Origin: an uncultured Oscillospiraceae bacterium
GTDB lineage: Bacteria > Bacillota > Clostridia > Oscillospirales > Ruminococcaceae
NCBI GenBank assembly: GCA_947522735.1
Contig: CANNTZ010000009.1
Span: 1 to 55,118 of the forward strand
Length of the DNA: 55,118 bases
Reading direction: 5' to 3'
Positions 42,174-50,129 of this stretch are shown here, piece after piece (position 1 is the first letter of the stretch; each line of letters begins with the position of its first letter). The notes under the pieces were generated by a model, which was not told where the DNA came from, did no database searches, and saw only the letters and a program-made list of their open reading frames with translations. The translations under genes and the position numbers were made by a program.

Positions 42174-42256
42174 CTCCAATACGTGACTGACGGATATGTG
42201 AATCGACACAGGGGAGCGCATTGGAAATATTATTGCCGACCGTCTGGGCAGTCTTG
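42174..42256 (+). ncRNA. ZTP riboswitch (pfl motif)
   Basis: The leader shows the pfl-motif signature. P1 is CCAAT (42176-42180) with ATTGG (42220-42224). The conserved CGTGACTGACGG starts at 42182. A small GTG/CAC helix follows (42198-42209), then GGGGAGCG (42211-42218). After a linker comes the 3' element GCCGACCGTCTGGGCA (42235-42250), whose CTGGG forms the pseudoknot in known aptamers. ZTP/ZMP binding turns expression on when 10-formyl-tetrahydrofolate is short. The 3' element overlaps the 5' arm of the downstream terminator, which explains the switch. Confidence 0.93.
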
Positions 42257-42292
42257 TGTACGTACAGCACGTATGCAAGACTGCCCGTTTTC
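42246..42292 (+). terminator. Riboswitch expression-platform terminator
   Basis: GGGCAGTCTTG (42246-42256) pairs with CAAGACTGCCC (42276-42286). A TG/TG internal loop and an inner TACGT/ACGTA stem with an ACAGC loop complete it, then GTTTTC. The 5' arm includes GGGCA of the aptamer. Confidence 0.88.
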
Positions 42293-42319
42293 AATATTAA
42301 CCGGAAAGGAAGCGATAAA

Positions 42320-44557
42320 ATGATGGAGATATACGACGCATGGGACGGCTTCACCGGGGGAAGCTGGCAGCAGGAGATCGACGTCCGATCGTTCATACAG
42401 GCAAACTACACGCCCTATACCGGCGACGGCGCGTTCCTCGCGGGAGCGACAGAGCGCACGAGCATGCTGATGAAGCGGCTTAACACGCTGCTTACGCTGG
42501 AACGCGAATACGGCGGTGTGCTGGATATAGACACCGACACCGTCTCGTCGCCGGCAAGCTACGCGCCCGGCTATCTCGACCGCGAGCACGAGCTAATCGT
42601 GGGCCTACAGACCAATCGCCCGCTCAAGCGCGGCGTCAACCCGTTCTGCGGCATCAGAATGGCACGCGAGGCGTGCGCGCATTACGGCTACAGGCTCAGC
42701 GACAACATCGAGAACGAGTTTCGCTACCGCACCACCCACAACGACGGTGTTTTCCGCGCATATACAAGGGAGATGCGCCTTGCTCGCCACTGCGGCGTCA
42801 TCACCGGCCTGCCCGACGCCTACGGGCGCGGACGCATCATCGGCGATTACCGCCGAGTCGCGCTCTATGGCGTTGACGAGCTTATCGCTCAAAAGGAGCG
42901 CGACAAGGAACGCGTCGGGCTTGATCTCACCAACGCCGCCGCCATACGCCTCTCGGAGGAGCTTTATCAACAGATTGCCTTTCTCGGCAAGCTGCGCGAG
43001 ATGGCGTCGATGTACGGCTTTGACATAAGCCGCCCCGCCTCCACCGCCCGGGAGGCGATACAGTGGCTCTATTTCGCCTATCTCGCCGGGATAAAGGAGC
43101 AGAACGGCGCGGCGAACTCGCTCGGGCGCACCAGCACCTTCATCGATATCTACATCGAGCGCGACCTTGAGCGCGGCGTCCTCACCGAATCCGGTGCGCA
43201 GGAGCTGATGGACGACTTCGTGATGAAGCTGCGCATGGCGCGCCACCTGCGCACCCCGGAATACAACGAGCTGTTCGGCGGCGACCCGATGTGGATAACC
43301 GAGGCCGTCGGCGGCATCGGCGAGGACGGACGCCCACTCGTCACCAAAAACAGCTTTCGCGTGCTCAACACGCTCTATAACCTCGGCCCCGCGCCGGAGC
43401 CGAACCTCACGGTGCTCTGGTCGAAGGCGCTGCCCGAGGGCTTCAAGCGCTTCTGTGCCAAGCTCAGCATCGATACCGACTCGATACAATATGAAAACGA
43501 CGACCTCATGCGCCCCATCTACGGCGACGACTACGCCATAGCCTGCTGTGTCTCGGCGATGAAGGTGGGCAAACAGATGCAGTTCTTCGGCGCGCGCTGC
43601 AATTTGCCAAAGCTGCTGCTGCTTGCGCTCAACGGCGGACGCGACGCCGCCTCCGGCAAGGCTCTCGGCCCACAGGAGGAGGTCTATCCCGGCGAATACC
43701 TCGACTACGACGAGGTCTGCGCGCGCCTTGCCCGCTATATGCAGTGGCTCTGCCGCCTCTATGTCTCAACGATGAACGTCATCCACTATATGCACGACAA
43801 ATACGCCTACGAAAAAACTCAAATGGCGCTGCACGATACCGACGTCCACCGCTTCATGGCGTTCGGCATCTCCGGGCTGTCGGTCATCACCGACTCTCTC
43901 AGCGCGATAAAATACGCCCGCGTCAGGCCCGTCCGGGACGGCGAGGGCTGCATCGTCGATTTTGAGACCTCCGGCTGCTTCCCGAAATACGGCAACGACG
44001 ACGACCGAGCCGACCTCATCGCCAAAAGCCTCTGCCACGACTTCATTTCCGAGCTGCGCCGCACCCCGGCCTATCGCGGCGCGGAGCACACCCTCTCGGT
44101 GCTTACCATCACCTCCAACGTGATGTACGGCAAAAAGACCGCCGCCACCCCCGATGGCCGCCGCGCAGGCGAGCCGTTCGCCCCCGGCGCAAACCCGATG
44201 CACGGCCGCGAGGAAAACGGCGCGCTCGCCTCCCTCAACTCCGTCGCAAAGCTCGACTATGACGACTGCCGCGACGGCATCTCCAACACCTTTTCCATCA
44301 CTCCCGACGCCCTCGGCAACAGTGCGGATGAGCGCATCTCCAATCTCTCCGCGCTGCTCGACGGCTATTTTGCCAAGCGCGCGCACCACATCAATGTCAA
44401 CGTCATGAACCGCCAGACACTGCTTGACGCCTATAACGACCCCGAAAAATATCCCAACCTCACCATCCGCGTCTCCGGCTACGCCGTCAACTTTCACAAG
44501 CTCTCCCGCGAGCAGCAGCGCGAGGTCATAAGCCGCACCTTCCACGAGAGGCTTTGA
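42320..44557 (+). CDS. pflB: Pyruvate formate-lyase
   Basis: A 745-aa glycyl radical enzyme. Adjacent catalytic cysteines C409-C410 lie in YAIACCVSAM. The radical glycine is G720 in IRVSGYAVNF near the C-terminus. GARCNLPKLLLLALNGGRD and TPDGRRAGEPFAPGANPMHG are strongly PFL-like rather than diol-dehydratase-like. It converts pyruvate and CoA to acetyl-CoA and formate without oxygen. AAAGGAAG precedes the ATG pair at 42320/42323. It is controlled by a ZTP riboswitch, so formate is made when one-carbon folate is low. The activase gene follows after 3 bp. Confidence 0.95.
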   Translation: MMEIYDAWDGFTGGSWQQEIDVRSFIQANYTPYTGDGAFLAGATERTSMLMKRLNTLLTLEREYGGVLDIDTDTVSSPASYAPGYLDREHELIVGLQTNRPLKRGVNPFCGIRMAREACAHYGYRLSDNIENEFRYRTTHNDGVFRAYTREMRLARHCGVITGLPDAYGRGRIIGDYRRVALYGVDELIAQKERDKERVGLDLTNAAAIRLSEELYQQIAFLGKLREMASMYGFDISRPASTAREAIQWLYFAYLAGIKEQNGAANSLGRTSTFIDIYIERDLERGVLTESGAQELMDDFVMKLRMARHLRTPEYNELFGGDPMWITEAVGGIGEDGRPLVTKNSFRVLNTLYNLGPAPEPNLTVLWSKALPEGFKRFCAKLSIDTDSIQYENDDLMRPIYGDDYAIACCVSAMKVGKQMQFFGARCNLPKLLLLALNGGRDAASGKALGPQEEVYPGEYLDYDEVCARLARYMQWLCRLYVSTMNVIHYMHDKYAYEKTQMALHDTDVHRFMAFGISGLSVITDSLSAIKYARVRPVRDGEGCIVDFETSGCFPKYGNDDDRADLIAKSLCHDFISELRRTPAYRGAEHTLSVLTITSNVMYGKKTAATPDGRRAGEPFAPGANPMHGREENGALASLNSVAKLDYDDCRDGISNTFSITPDALGNSADERISNLSALLDGYFAKRAHHINVNVMNRQTLLDAYNDPEKYPNLTIRVSGYAVNFHKLSREQQREVISRTFHERL

Positions 44558-44560
44558 GCC

Positions 44561-45274
44561 GTGAACGGACGCGTACACTCCTTTCAGAGCTTCGGCGCCG
44601 CCGACGGCCCCGGAATCCGCTGCGTCGTCTTTCTCAGCGGCTGCCCGCTGCGCTGCGGCTGCTGCCACAATCCGGACACATGGGACTTGAGCGGCGGTGA
44701 GGAGGCAAGCGCGGAGGAGATATTCGCAAGGCTGCTGCGCTTTCGCGAATACTTCGGCGAGACGGGCGGCGTGACCGTCTCCGGCGGCGAGCCGCTGATG
44801 CAAAGCGACTTCTGCGCCGGGCTGTTCTCGCTCTGCCGCGCCGCCGGGATAAACACCTGCCTCGACACCTCCGGCTGCATCCTCGACGATGGCGTCAAGC
44901 GGCTGCTCACCCTTTGCGATCTCGTGCTGCTCGACGTGAAATACACGAGCAACGAGGACTACCTCCGCTACGTCGGCTGCTCCTATTGGCAGGTGCTGGA
45001 TTTTTACCGCTATCTCGTCACCTCCGGCGTTCCGATGTGGCTGCGGCAGGTGGTGCTCCCGTCGCTAAACGACGACGACGAGAACTACCGCCGCCTCGCA
45101 CGGCTGCGCGACGAAGGTTGCGGCCTTGTCAGGCGCGTGGAGCTGCTTCCCTTCCGCAAGCTCTGCACCGTCAAATATGCCTCTCTCGGCATCGACTTTC
45201 CGTTCCGCGATATTCCCGAGCCCTCCCCGGCGCTGCTCGAACGCGCAAACGCCATACTCTCGGAGAGGCTTTAG
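44561..45274 (+). CDS. pflA: Pyruvate formate-lyase activating enzyme
   Basis: A 237-aa radical SAM activase. The 4Fe-4S motif is C28-x3-C32-x2-C35 in SGCPLRCGCCHNPDTW, with the hallmark HNPDTW of PFL activases. GVTVSGGEPLMQ and LDTSG follow. It abstracts hydrogen from the glycine of PflB using SAM and an electron from flavodoxin. The start is GTG 44561, with GAGAGG about 10 nt upstream, only 3 bp after the pflB stop. It shares the riboswitch-controlled transcript and ends at a strong terminator. Confidence 0.95.
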   Translation: MNGRVHSFQSFGAADGPGIRCVVFLSGCPLRCGCCHNPDTWDLSGGEEASAEEIFARLLRFREYFGETGGVTVSGGEPLMQSDFCAGLFSLCRAAGINTCLDTSGCILDDGVKRLLTLCDLVLLDVKYTSNEDYLRYVGCSYWQVLDFYRYLVTSGVPMWLRQVVLPSLNDDDENYRRLARLRDEGCGLVRRVELLPFRKLCTVKYASLGIDFPFRDIPEPSPALLERANAILSERL

Positions 45275-45287
45275 CTCTTGAATAACG

Positions 45288-45325
45288 CAAAAACCGGACC
45301 CGCTCTCGATAAAAGCGGGTCCGGT
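45288..45325. terminator. Bidirectional terminator
   Basis: ACCGGACCCGCT (45293-45304) pairs with AGCGGGTCCGGT (45314-45325). On the minus strand TTTTTGC follows; on the plus strand CGTGTTTC. It serves pflBA and the convergent signal peptidase operon. Confidence 0.9.
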
Positions 45326-45342
45326 CGTGTTTCGGTGAGATA

Positions 45343-45945
45343 TCACCTGAGCACACCGAAATTTCTCAGCGGAAAGAGCGTGAAAACGGCGCGGCCCTTG
45401 ACATTTTTGGCCGGTATATATGGGTCGTTCCACATCCTCGCGTCGTAGGAGCCTTTGCGATTGTCGCCGAAGAAAAGAAACTCTCCCTCCGGCACCTGAA
45501 ACGTCCGGTTCTCATAGGAGGGAAAGACGACATAGTCCTCCTCAAGCATCTCCCCGTCCACGTAGACGACTCCGTCCCTTATCTCGATAAACTCGCCCGG
45601 CAGCCCGATCAGCCGCTTGATGAGCGTCTGTCCTGTCTCGTCGTTCCGGAAAACGAGGATATCGCCGCGCTTCGCCGTCTCCTCGATATTATGGGTGTGC
45701 AGAGCGAACAGCCAGCTCTTCTCCGCAATTGTCGGAATCATCGAGCCGGTCGGAACGAAGGAAAAGAAGAATACGAACTTTATCAGCAGCAGGATGACGA
45801 TTATCTCGATTCCGAACGGGAGTATCCAGCCCTTGAACAGCCTTTTGAGCTTAGATTTGGGATCCTGCGGCAGATTCTCCTCAGCCACCTTCTTTTTTTC
45901 TCTGCGCTTAAGCACCGTTCTGTCCTCCATTTTTTCGTAATACAT
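45343..45945 (-). CDS. lepB: Signal peptidase I
   Basis: A 200-aa membrane protease. A basic cytoplasmic N-terminus and one membrane span (about 42-62) precede the catalytic serine S68 in VPTGSMIPTI and the general base K110 in LIKRLIGLPGE. FFGDNRKGSYDARMW is the conserved box E region. It cleaves signal peptides of exported proteins at the outer face of the membrane. It begins 10 bp after the KDPG aldolase stop. The site before ATG 45945 is poor; a second ATG five codons later is no better, so translation probably depends on coupling. Confidence 0.93.
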   Translation of the reverse strand: MYYEKMEDRTVLKRREKKKVAEENLPQDPKSKLKRLFKGWILPFGIEIIVILLLIKFVFFFSFVPTGSMIPTIAEKSWLFALHTHNIEETAKRGDILVFRNDETGQTLIKRLIGLPGEFIEIRDGVVYVDGEMLEEDYVVFPSYENRTFQVPEGEFLFFGDNRKGSYDARMWNDPYIPAKNVKGRAVFTLFPLRNFGVLR

Positions 45946-45955
45946 GAGCGGCGTC

Positions 45956-46936
45956 TCAGTTTTTGAGCGTTAAATGCACCGCGAAGCCACCAAAATCGCC
46001 CTCGAGATATGCAAAGGTGAGCTTGCCGGAGGCGTCGCGCTTAAAGCTCTCCCCGTCCGCCTTAAAGCCGCGCAGCTCAAGCTGGAACAGCGCCCGTTCA
46101 ACGCTGTTGGCGCTGAACGCGATATGCCCCAGACGGCCGCGCCCGTCGTTCTTCATGATCTCCACAGAGGGCCCCGCAAAGAAGGATTTTGCGCCCTCCT
46201 TGATCTGCGCGCCGAGCAGCAGCGCGAATAATCCTGCGATGTTCGCCGCCTCGCCGCAGTCCGCCCCGTTGATTCCAATGTGCGCAAGCCGGATATCGAG
46301 CATCTTAGCGACCGCCTCGCGGGAGAGCGCCGTTATCGCCGCAAAATCTCCGGCAGCGATAAGCTCCGGCTTGACCATCCAGCTCCCTCCGCAGGCGACG
46401 ACGTTCCCCATCGAGAGATAGTCGTTGAGGTTGGCCGCGTTCACGCCTCCGGTCGGCATAAATTTCACCGCGCCGTAGGGAGCGGACAGTGCCTTTAACA
46501 CCTTGACGCCACCCATCGCCTCGGCCGGGAAGAATTTGACGGTATCCAGCCCCAGCTCGAGCGCCGCCTCTATGTCGCTCGGATTGGCGCAGCCGGGAAC
46601 GACCGGTATGCCTTTTTCGCGGCAATACGCCACTACCCGCGGGTTTAACCCTGGGCTGACGATGAATCTGGCGCCCGCTCCCACCGCACGGTCAACCTGT
46701 CCGGTCGTGAGCACCGTGCCCGCGCCAACAAGCATCTCCGGCACGCCTTCGGCGATGCGGCGTATCGCGCCCTCGGCCTGCGCGGTCCGGAAAGTGACCT
46801 CCGCGACGGGGATCCCACCCTCGCAGAGCGCCCTTGCAAGCGGCACGGCGTCTTTCTCGTCGTCCAGCTTTATGACCGGCACGATGCCGACGGCGGATAT
46901 CCTTTTCATGACCTCGCTTATCTCTTTCGCTTCCAT
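45956..46936 (-). CDS. eda: KDPG/KHG aldolase fused to a VOC-like domain
   Basis: A 326-aa protein. Residues 1 to about 212 form a class I KDPG aldolase: E46 in VAEVTFR, SPGLNPRVV, and Schiff-base K134 in DTVKFFPAEAMGG, then MPTGGVN. Residues about 213-326 resemble a glyoxalase/VOC domain (AHIGINGADCGEAANIAGLFALLLG, then GRGRLGHIAFSANSVERA). The aldolase splits KDPG into pyruvate and glyceraldehyde 3-phosphate, the last step of glucuronate use. The extra domain is known from some clostridial aldolases but has no assigned role. GGGGAAG precedes the ATG. Confidence 0.88.
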   Translation of the reverse strand: MEAKEISEVMKRISAVGIVPVIKLDDEKDAVPLARALCEGGIPVAEVTFRTAQAEGAIRRIAEGVPEMLVGAGTVLTTGQVDRAVGAGARFIVSPGLNPRVVAYCREKGIPVVPGCANPSDIEAALELGLDTVKFFPAEAMGGVKVLKALSAPYGAVKFMPTGGVNAANLNDYLSMGNVVACGGSWMVKPELIAAGDFAAITALSREAVAKMLDIRLAHIGINGADCGEAANIAGLFALLLGAQIKEGAKSFFAGPSVEIMKNDGRGRLGHIAFSANSVERALFQLELRGFKADGESFKRDASGKLTFAYLEGDFGGFAVHLTLKN

Positions 46937-46991
46937 TTTTCTTCCCCTTTTTCGGTAAAAATCATATTCAAACAGTTAAAACTGCCCCAAA

Positions 46992-48197
46992 CTAAGCCTG
47001 CCGCTCCGCCGGCGCCAGACGCACAAGCTCCGTCCGGCGGGCAAAGCCGTCTCCGTAGACGGCTCGCCGGTACTCGGCGAGCAGCGCTCCGTCGGTGAAG
47101 CTATAGCTCAGCACGCCGTCTCCGGGCAATTCAAGCAGCCGGAGTATCTCCTCTTTCGTCAGCCGCAGCCGGCAGAGCGCCGCGGTGTGGCCGTTTCCCG
47201 CGTCCTGCACGCGCGCTGCGCGTATACTTTCCTCCACGATGCAGCTCTCGTCGATGTCCGCCTTGCGCAGCCGCTTTTCCAGCGCCGCGCGCAGATTGGA
47301 TCGAGGCACCTTCGGGTGTCCGTCGGCGTAGCGTATGCGGTATTCTATCTCCACATGCTCGTCGGGGCCGCAGCGCGAGACGTACCACAGCAGCGGAGCG
47401 TTGACGTCGTCCAGATATTTTTCGTATTCCTCGTCTATCCCCGCGCGCTCGTCTCCAACGCCGAGCAGCCGGAAGCCCTCGTCCGCCATTGCGTATATCT
47501 CCGAGGCGAGCAGTTGGGCGTAGTATTTTCCGTCGGCAATTTCGGTATAGAGCGCGCCAAGCTCCCGGCGGCGTTTGTTTATCCACTCGCTGCCCGCGCT
47601 GCGGTAGTCGAGCATCGTCATTGCGTAGTCGTCGCGCAGCAGCGCCAGCCTGCCCTGCGCCTCGTCGTTAGATATGTCGCCCGCGGCAAGCTGCGCGCGG
47701 ATGTCCTCGACCTCCGAGAGATATCTCCGGTAAGCCGTCACGTCGCTCCAGTAGACTACCCCCTCCTCGCTATCGCAGAGCGGATAGGTTCTGTCGAAAA
47801 CGGCTGCGACCTCCGTCGTGTCGATCACGGTATCATAACGCATTCCGGCATCGCTGCGCTCGGCCTCCAGCCTTGCCGCAAGCGCCGTGCCGATGTTCCC
47901 GCTGTAGCCCGCCGGTCGGTACTCCTCATCACCGGCAAAGCCCTGCGCGCTTGGGACGATATACTGACGCTTGACGGTGTTCTGCTCATCGTGTCCTCCG
48001 TGGTTGAGCTTCGAATCGCGGTGCTCGTCCATATATTTCACCGCCGAATAGCCTACAGCCGTCAGCAGCAGCACAAGGCACAGTGCCGTCAGGACGCGTA
48101 TCGATCTTGAAAGCGCCGCCGCGCTGCGCCGCCGCTCCCCTTTGACGGAGCCCGCTCCGACATTTATGTACTGCGCCCGCCGTTTTCCAATGCTCAA
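46992..48197 (-). CDS. Single-pass membrane protein of unknown function
   Basis: A 401-aa protein with a basic cytoplasmic tail, one membrane span near residues 35-54 (VLTALCLVLLLTAVGYSAV) and a long charged extracytoplasmic part. The outer part includes a probable coiled coil (YRRYLSEVEDIRAQLAAG and later). I do not recognise a family. A TTG at 48197 is the likely start, as GGAGG lies 8 nt upstream; a GTG seven codons earlier sits inside that site. It is encoded upstream of the KDPG aldolase on the same strand, 55 bp apart. It may be an envelope or sporulation protein, but nothing proves it. Confidence 0.65.
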   Translation of the reverse strand: MSIGKRRAQYINVGAGSVKGERRRSAAALSRSIRVLTALCLVLLLTAVGYSAVKYMDEHRDSKLNHGGHDEQNTVKRQYIVPSAQGFAGDEEYRPAGYSGNIGTALAARLEAERSDAGMRYDTVIDTTEVAAVFDRTYPLCDSEEGVVYWSDVTAYRRYLSEVEDIRAQLAAGDISNDEAQGRLALLRDDYAMTMLDYRSAGSEWINKRRRELGALYTEIADGKYYAQLLASEIYAMADEGFRLLGVGDERAGIDEEYEKYLDDVNAPLLWYVSRCGPDEHVEIEYRIRYADGHPKVPRSNLRAALEKRLRKADIDESCIVEESIRAARVQDAGNGHTAALCRLRLTKEEILRLLELPGDGVLSYSFTDGALLAEYRRAVYGDGFARRTELVRLAPAERQA

Positions 48198-48296
48198 GCT
48201 GTACGCCTCCTTTCCCACTACAGTTACACATTTTATATTTTATAATATTTGCCAAAAAAAACAAGTAGATAAATGTAAAGATTGTTGCGTCATAAA

Positions 48297-48325
48297 TTGA
48301 CATTCTCCCGAAAAAAAGGCATAAT
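48297..48325 (+). promoter_or_regulatory. Promoter of coaX
   Basis: TTGACA (48297-48302), 17 bp, CATAAT (48320-48325). Confidence 0.65.
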
Positions 48326-48381
48326 AATTGTATACAAAGTCAAAGCCATACCATATGGCCATGATAAAGGATGATTTTTAC

Positions 48382-49152
48382 ATGATACTCACCGTAGACG
48401 TGGGCAATACCAATATAGTTCTTGCGCTGTTCGAGGACGGCAAAATCACCGCCGTCTCCCGCGTCAGCACCGTTCGCGACCGCATGGCTGACGAATACGC
48501 CGTGCTCATGCGCAACATCGCACTGCTCCACGGCATGGAGCTGACCACCCTTTCCGGCGCGATAATCTCGTCCGTCGTGCCGCCGCTGACCTCCCAGATC
48601 AGAAAAGCGATACGCACCGTGTTCGGCGTGAACGCGCTTGTCGTCGGCCCGGGACTAAAGACCGGACTGAATATCAGGATCGACGATCCCTCGCAGCTCG
48701 GCAGCGACCTTGTCTGCGGCTCCGTGGCTGCTGCGGCAAAATATCCGCTCCCCTGCGTCGTTGCCGATCTCGGCACCGCAACCAAGTTCACCGTCGTGGA
48801 CAAGAGCGGCTCGTTCCTCGGCGGCGCGATAATGCCGGGCATAAAGATATCGCTCGACGCGCTCTCGCAGGGCACGGCGCAGCTCCCGCACATCAGCCTT
48901 GACTCCACCCCGCGCAGCGTCATCGGCACCAACACCGTCGATTGTATGCGCTCCGGCATCATCTATGGCAACGCCAGCATGATCGACGGCATGATTGCGC
49001 GCTTCAAGGATGAGCTTGGCGACGACCTTACCGTCGTTGCAACCGGCGGTCTCGCCGAGGATATCGTCCCGCACTGCCGCAGCAGAATAATCCTCAACCG
49101 CGACCTTCTGCTGGAGGGGCTCTACCTCTTGTATATCAAAAACACAAAATAA
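48382..49152 (+). CDS. coaX: Type III pantothenate kinase
   Basis: A 256-aa ASKHA-fold kinase. The phosphate-1 motif is TVDVGNTNIVLALFE at the N-terminus. GSDLVCGSVAAAAKY, the phosphate-2 motif VADLGTATKFTVVD, LGGAIMPGIKISLDAL and the adenosine motif VVATGGLAEDI follow in CoaX order. It phosphorylates pantothenate, the first step of coenzyme A synthesis, and usually needs a monovalent cation. ATG 48382 has AAAGGATG upstream. The downstream ECF S-component is likely a pantothenate importer, forming a salvage pair. Confidence 0.95.
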   Translation: MILTVDVGNTNIVLALFEDGKITAVSRVSTVRDRMADEYAVLMRNIALLHGMELTTLSGAIISSVVPPLTSQIRKAIRTVFGVNALVVGPGLKTGLNIRIDDPSQLGSDLVCGSVAAAAKYPLPCVVADLGTATKFTVVDKSGSFLGGAIMPGIKISLDALSQGTAQLPHISLDSTPRSVIGTNTVDCMRSGIIYGNASMIDGMIARFKDELGDDLTVVATGGLAEDIVPHCRSRIILNRDLLLEGLYLLYIKNTK

Positions 49153-49319
49153 CAGCCTGTATTGTATTTGCGGCGTTTGTCGCGCACACCCCGCGGCGGG
49201 ACACTGTTCACAGGTCTCAGCGGCAACGGCGGTATGCTCCGGCGGCGCACGCAAAATGCTTTACATAATATAATGCGCTGCATCCGCATATGGCGGAGCG
49301 GCAGCAAGGAGTGATAACC

Positions 49320-49934
49320 ATGTCAACCCCGGCCAAAAACGGAATCATGTCCACCCGCACGCTCGTGCAGCTTGCACTGCTGACGGCGATAATCGCCGTC
49401 ATGTCCTTCACCCCTGTCGGCTATCTGAAAACACCGCTCATCGAGATCACCTTTATCCCGATACCGATGGTCGTCGGCGCAATATTGCTCGGACCAGCGG
49501 CAGGAGCTTTTCTCGGCGGCGTATTCGGGATCACCAGCTTCATCCAGTGCTTCGGGATGAGCCAGTTCGGCGCAACGCTGCTCGCTATCGATCCGCTGCT
49601 CACCTTTATCCTCTGCTTTTTCCCGCGCCTGCTCGCAGGGCTGTACTGCGGCTTTCTCTTCCGCGCTCTTGACAGGCGCGACAAAACCAAGCACCGCCTG
49701 CTCTCCTACAGTGTCGGAGCGCTCAGCGGCGCGCTGTTCAACACCGTGTTCTTCGTCGGCACGCTGATACTGCTGTTCGGACGCACCGACTACATCCGCT
49801 CCATCGGCGACACCGTCCCGAAGCTCATCGCCGCCATCGTCGGCCTGAACGGCGTCATAGAGGCCGTCGTCTGCATGATTGTCGGCGCAGCGGTATCCAA
49901 GGCGCTCAATCAGGCGCTGCGCAAGCTCAAATGA
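49320..49934 (+). CDS. panT: ECF transporter S component, probably for pantothenate
   Basis: A 204-aa membrane protein with about six hydrophobic segments. It has the ECF S-component features: an N-terminal TRTLVQLALLTAIIAVMSFTPVGYL helix, ITFIPIPMVVGAILLGPAAGAFLGGVFG, and LLAGLYCGFLFRAL. It would bind a vitamin and use the shared EcfAA'T module, which is not in the window. Pantothenate is inferred from coaX directly upstream (167-bp gap). AAGGAGTG precedes ATG 49320. A TATAAT hexamer near 49270 may mark an internal promoter without a clear -35. Confidence 0.85.
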   Translation: MSTPAKNGIMSTRTLVQLALLTAIIAVMSFTPVGYLKTPLIEITFIPIPMVVGAILLGPAAGAFLGGVFGITSFIQCFGMSQFGATLLAIDPLLTFILCFFPRLLAGLYCGFLFRALDRRDKTKHRLLSYSVGALSGALFNTVFFVGTLILLFGRTDYIRSIGDTVPKLIAAIVGLNGVIEAVVCMIVGAAVSKALNQALRKLK

Positions 49935-49955
49935 TCCAAACACCAACTCCTTTTC

Positions 49956-49982
49956 ACCGCCGGCAGCCGTCTTGCCGGCGGT
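49956..49982 (+). terminator. Probable terminator after the ECF S-component gene
   Basis: ACCGCCGGCA (49956-49965) pairs with TGCCGGCGGT (49973-49982), followed by CTTGTCGTTC. The T tract is weak. Confidence 0.65.
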
Positions 49983-50026
49983 CTTGTCGTTCATATCCCA
50001 ATAACAGCAATATTTTTCAAAAACAG

Positions 50027-50055
50027 TATACTTTCTCATAAAAGTATGATATAAT
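50027..50055 (+). promoter_or_regulatory. ROK gene promoter with embedded inverted repeat
   Basis: TATAAT (50050-50055) is a clear -10; the -35 (TATACT, 50027-50032) is poor. ATACTTT (50028-50034), 6 bp, AAAGTAT (50041-50047) forms a perfect 7-6-7 inverted repeat over the spacer, a plausible autoregulatory operator. Confidence 0.55.
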
Positions 50056-50129
50056 AAAATTGTTTATATTAAGCTAAAGCACGGTTTGCAGCGATTTTTA
50101 TCACATTCGGACGTGAAAGGAAGATTTGA

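Noticed and set aside
46992..48218. GTG at 48218 as start of the unknown membrane protein
   Set aside because: It lies within the GGAAAGGAGG ribosome-binding site that serves the TTG at 48197.
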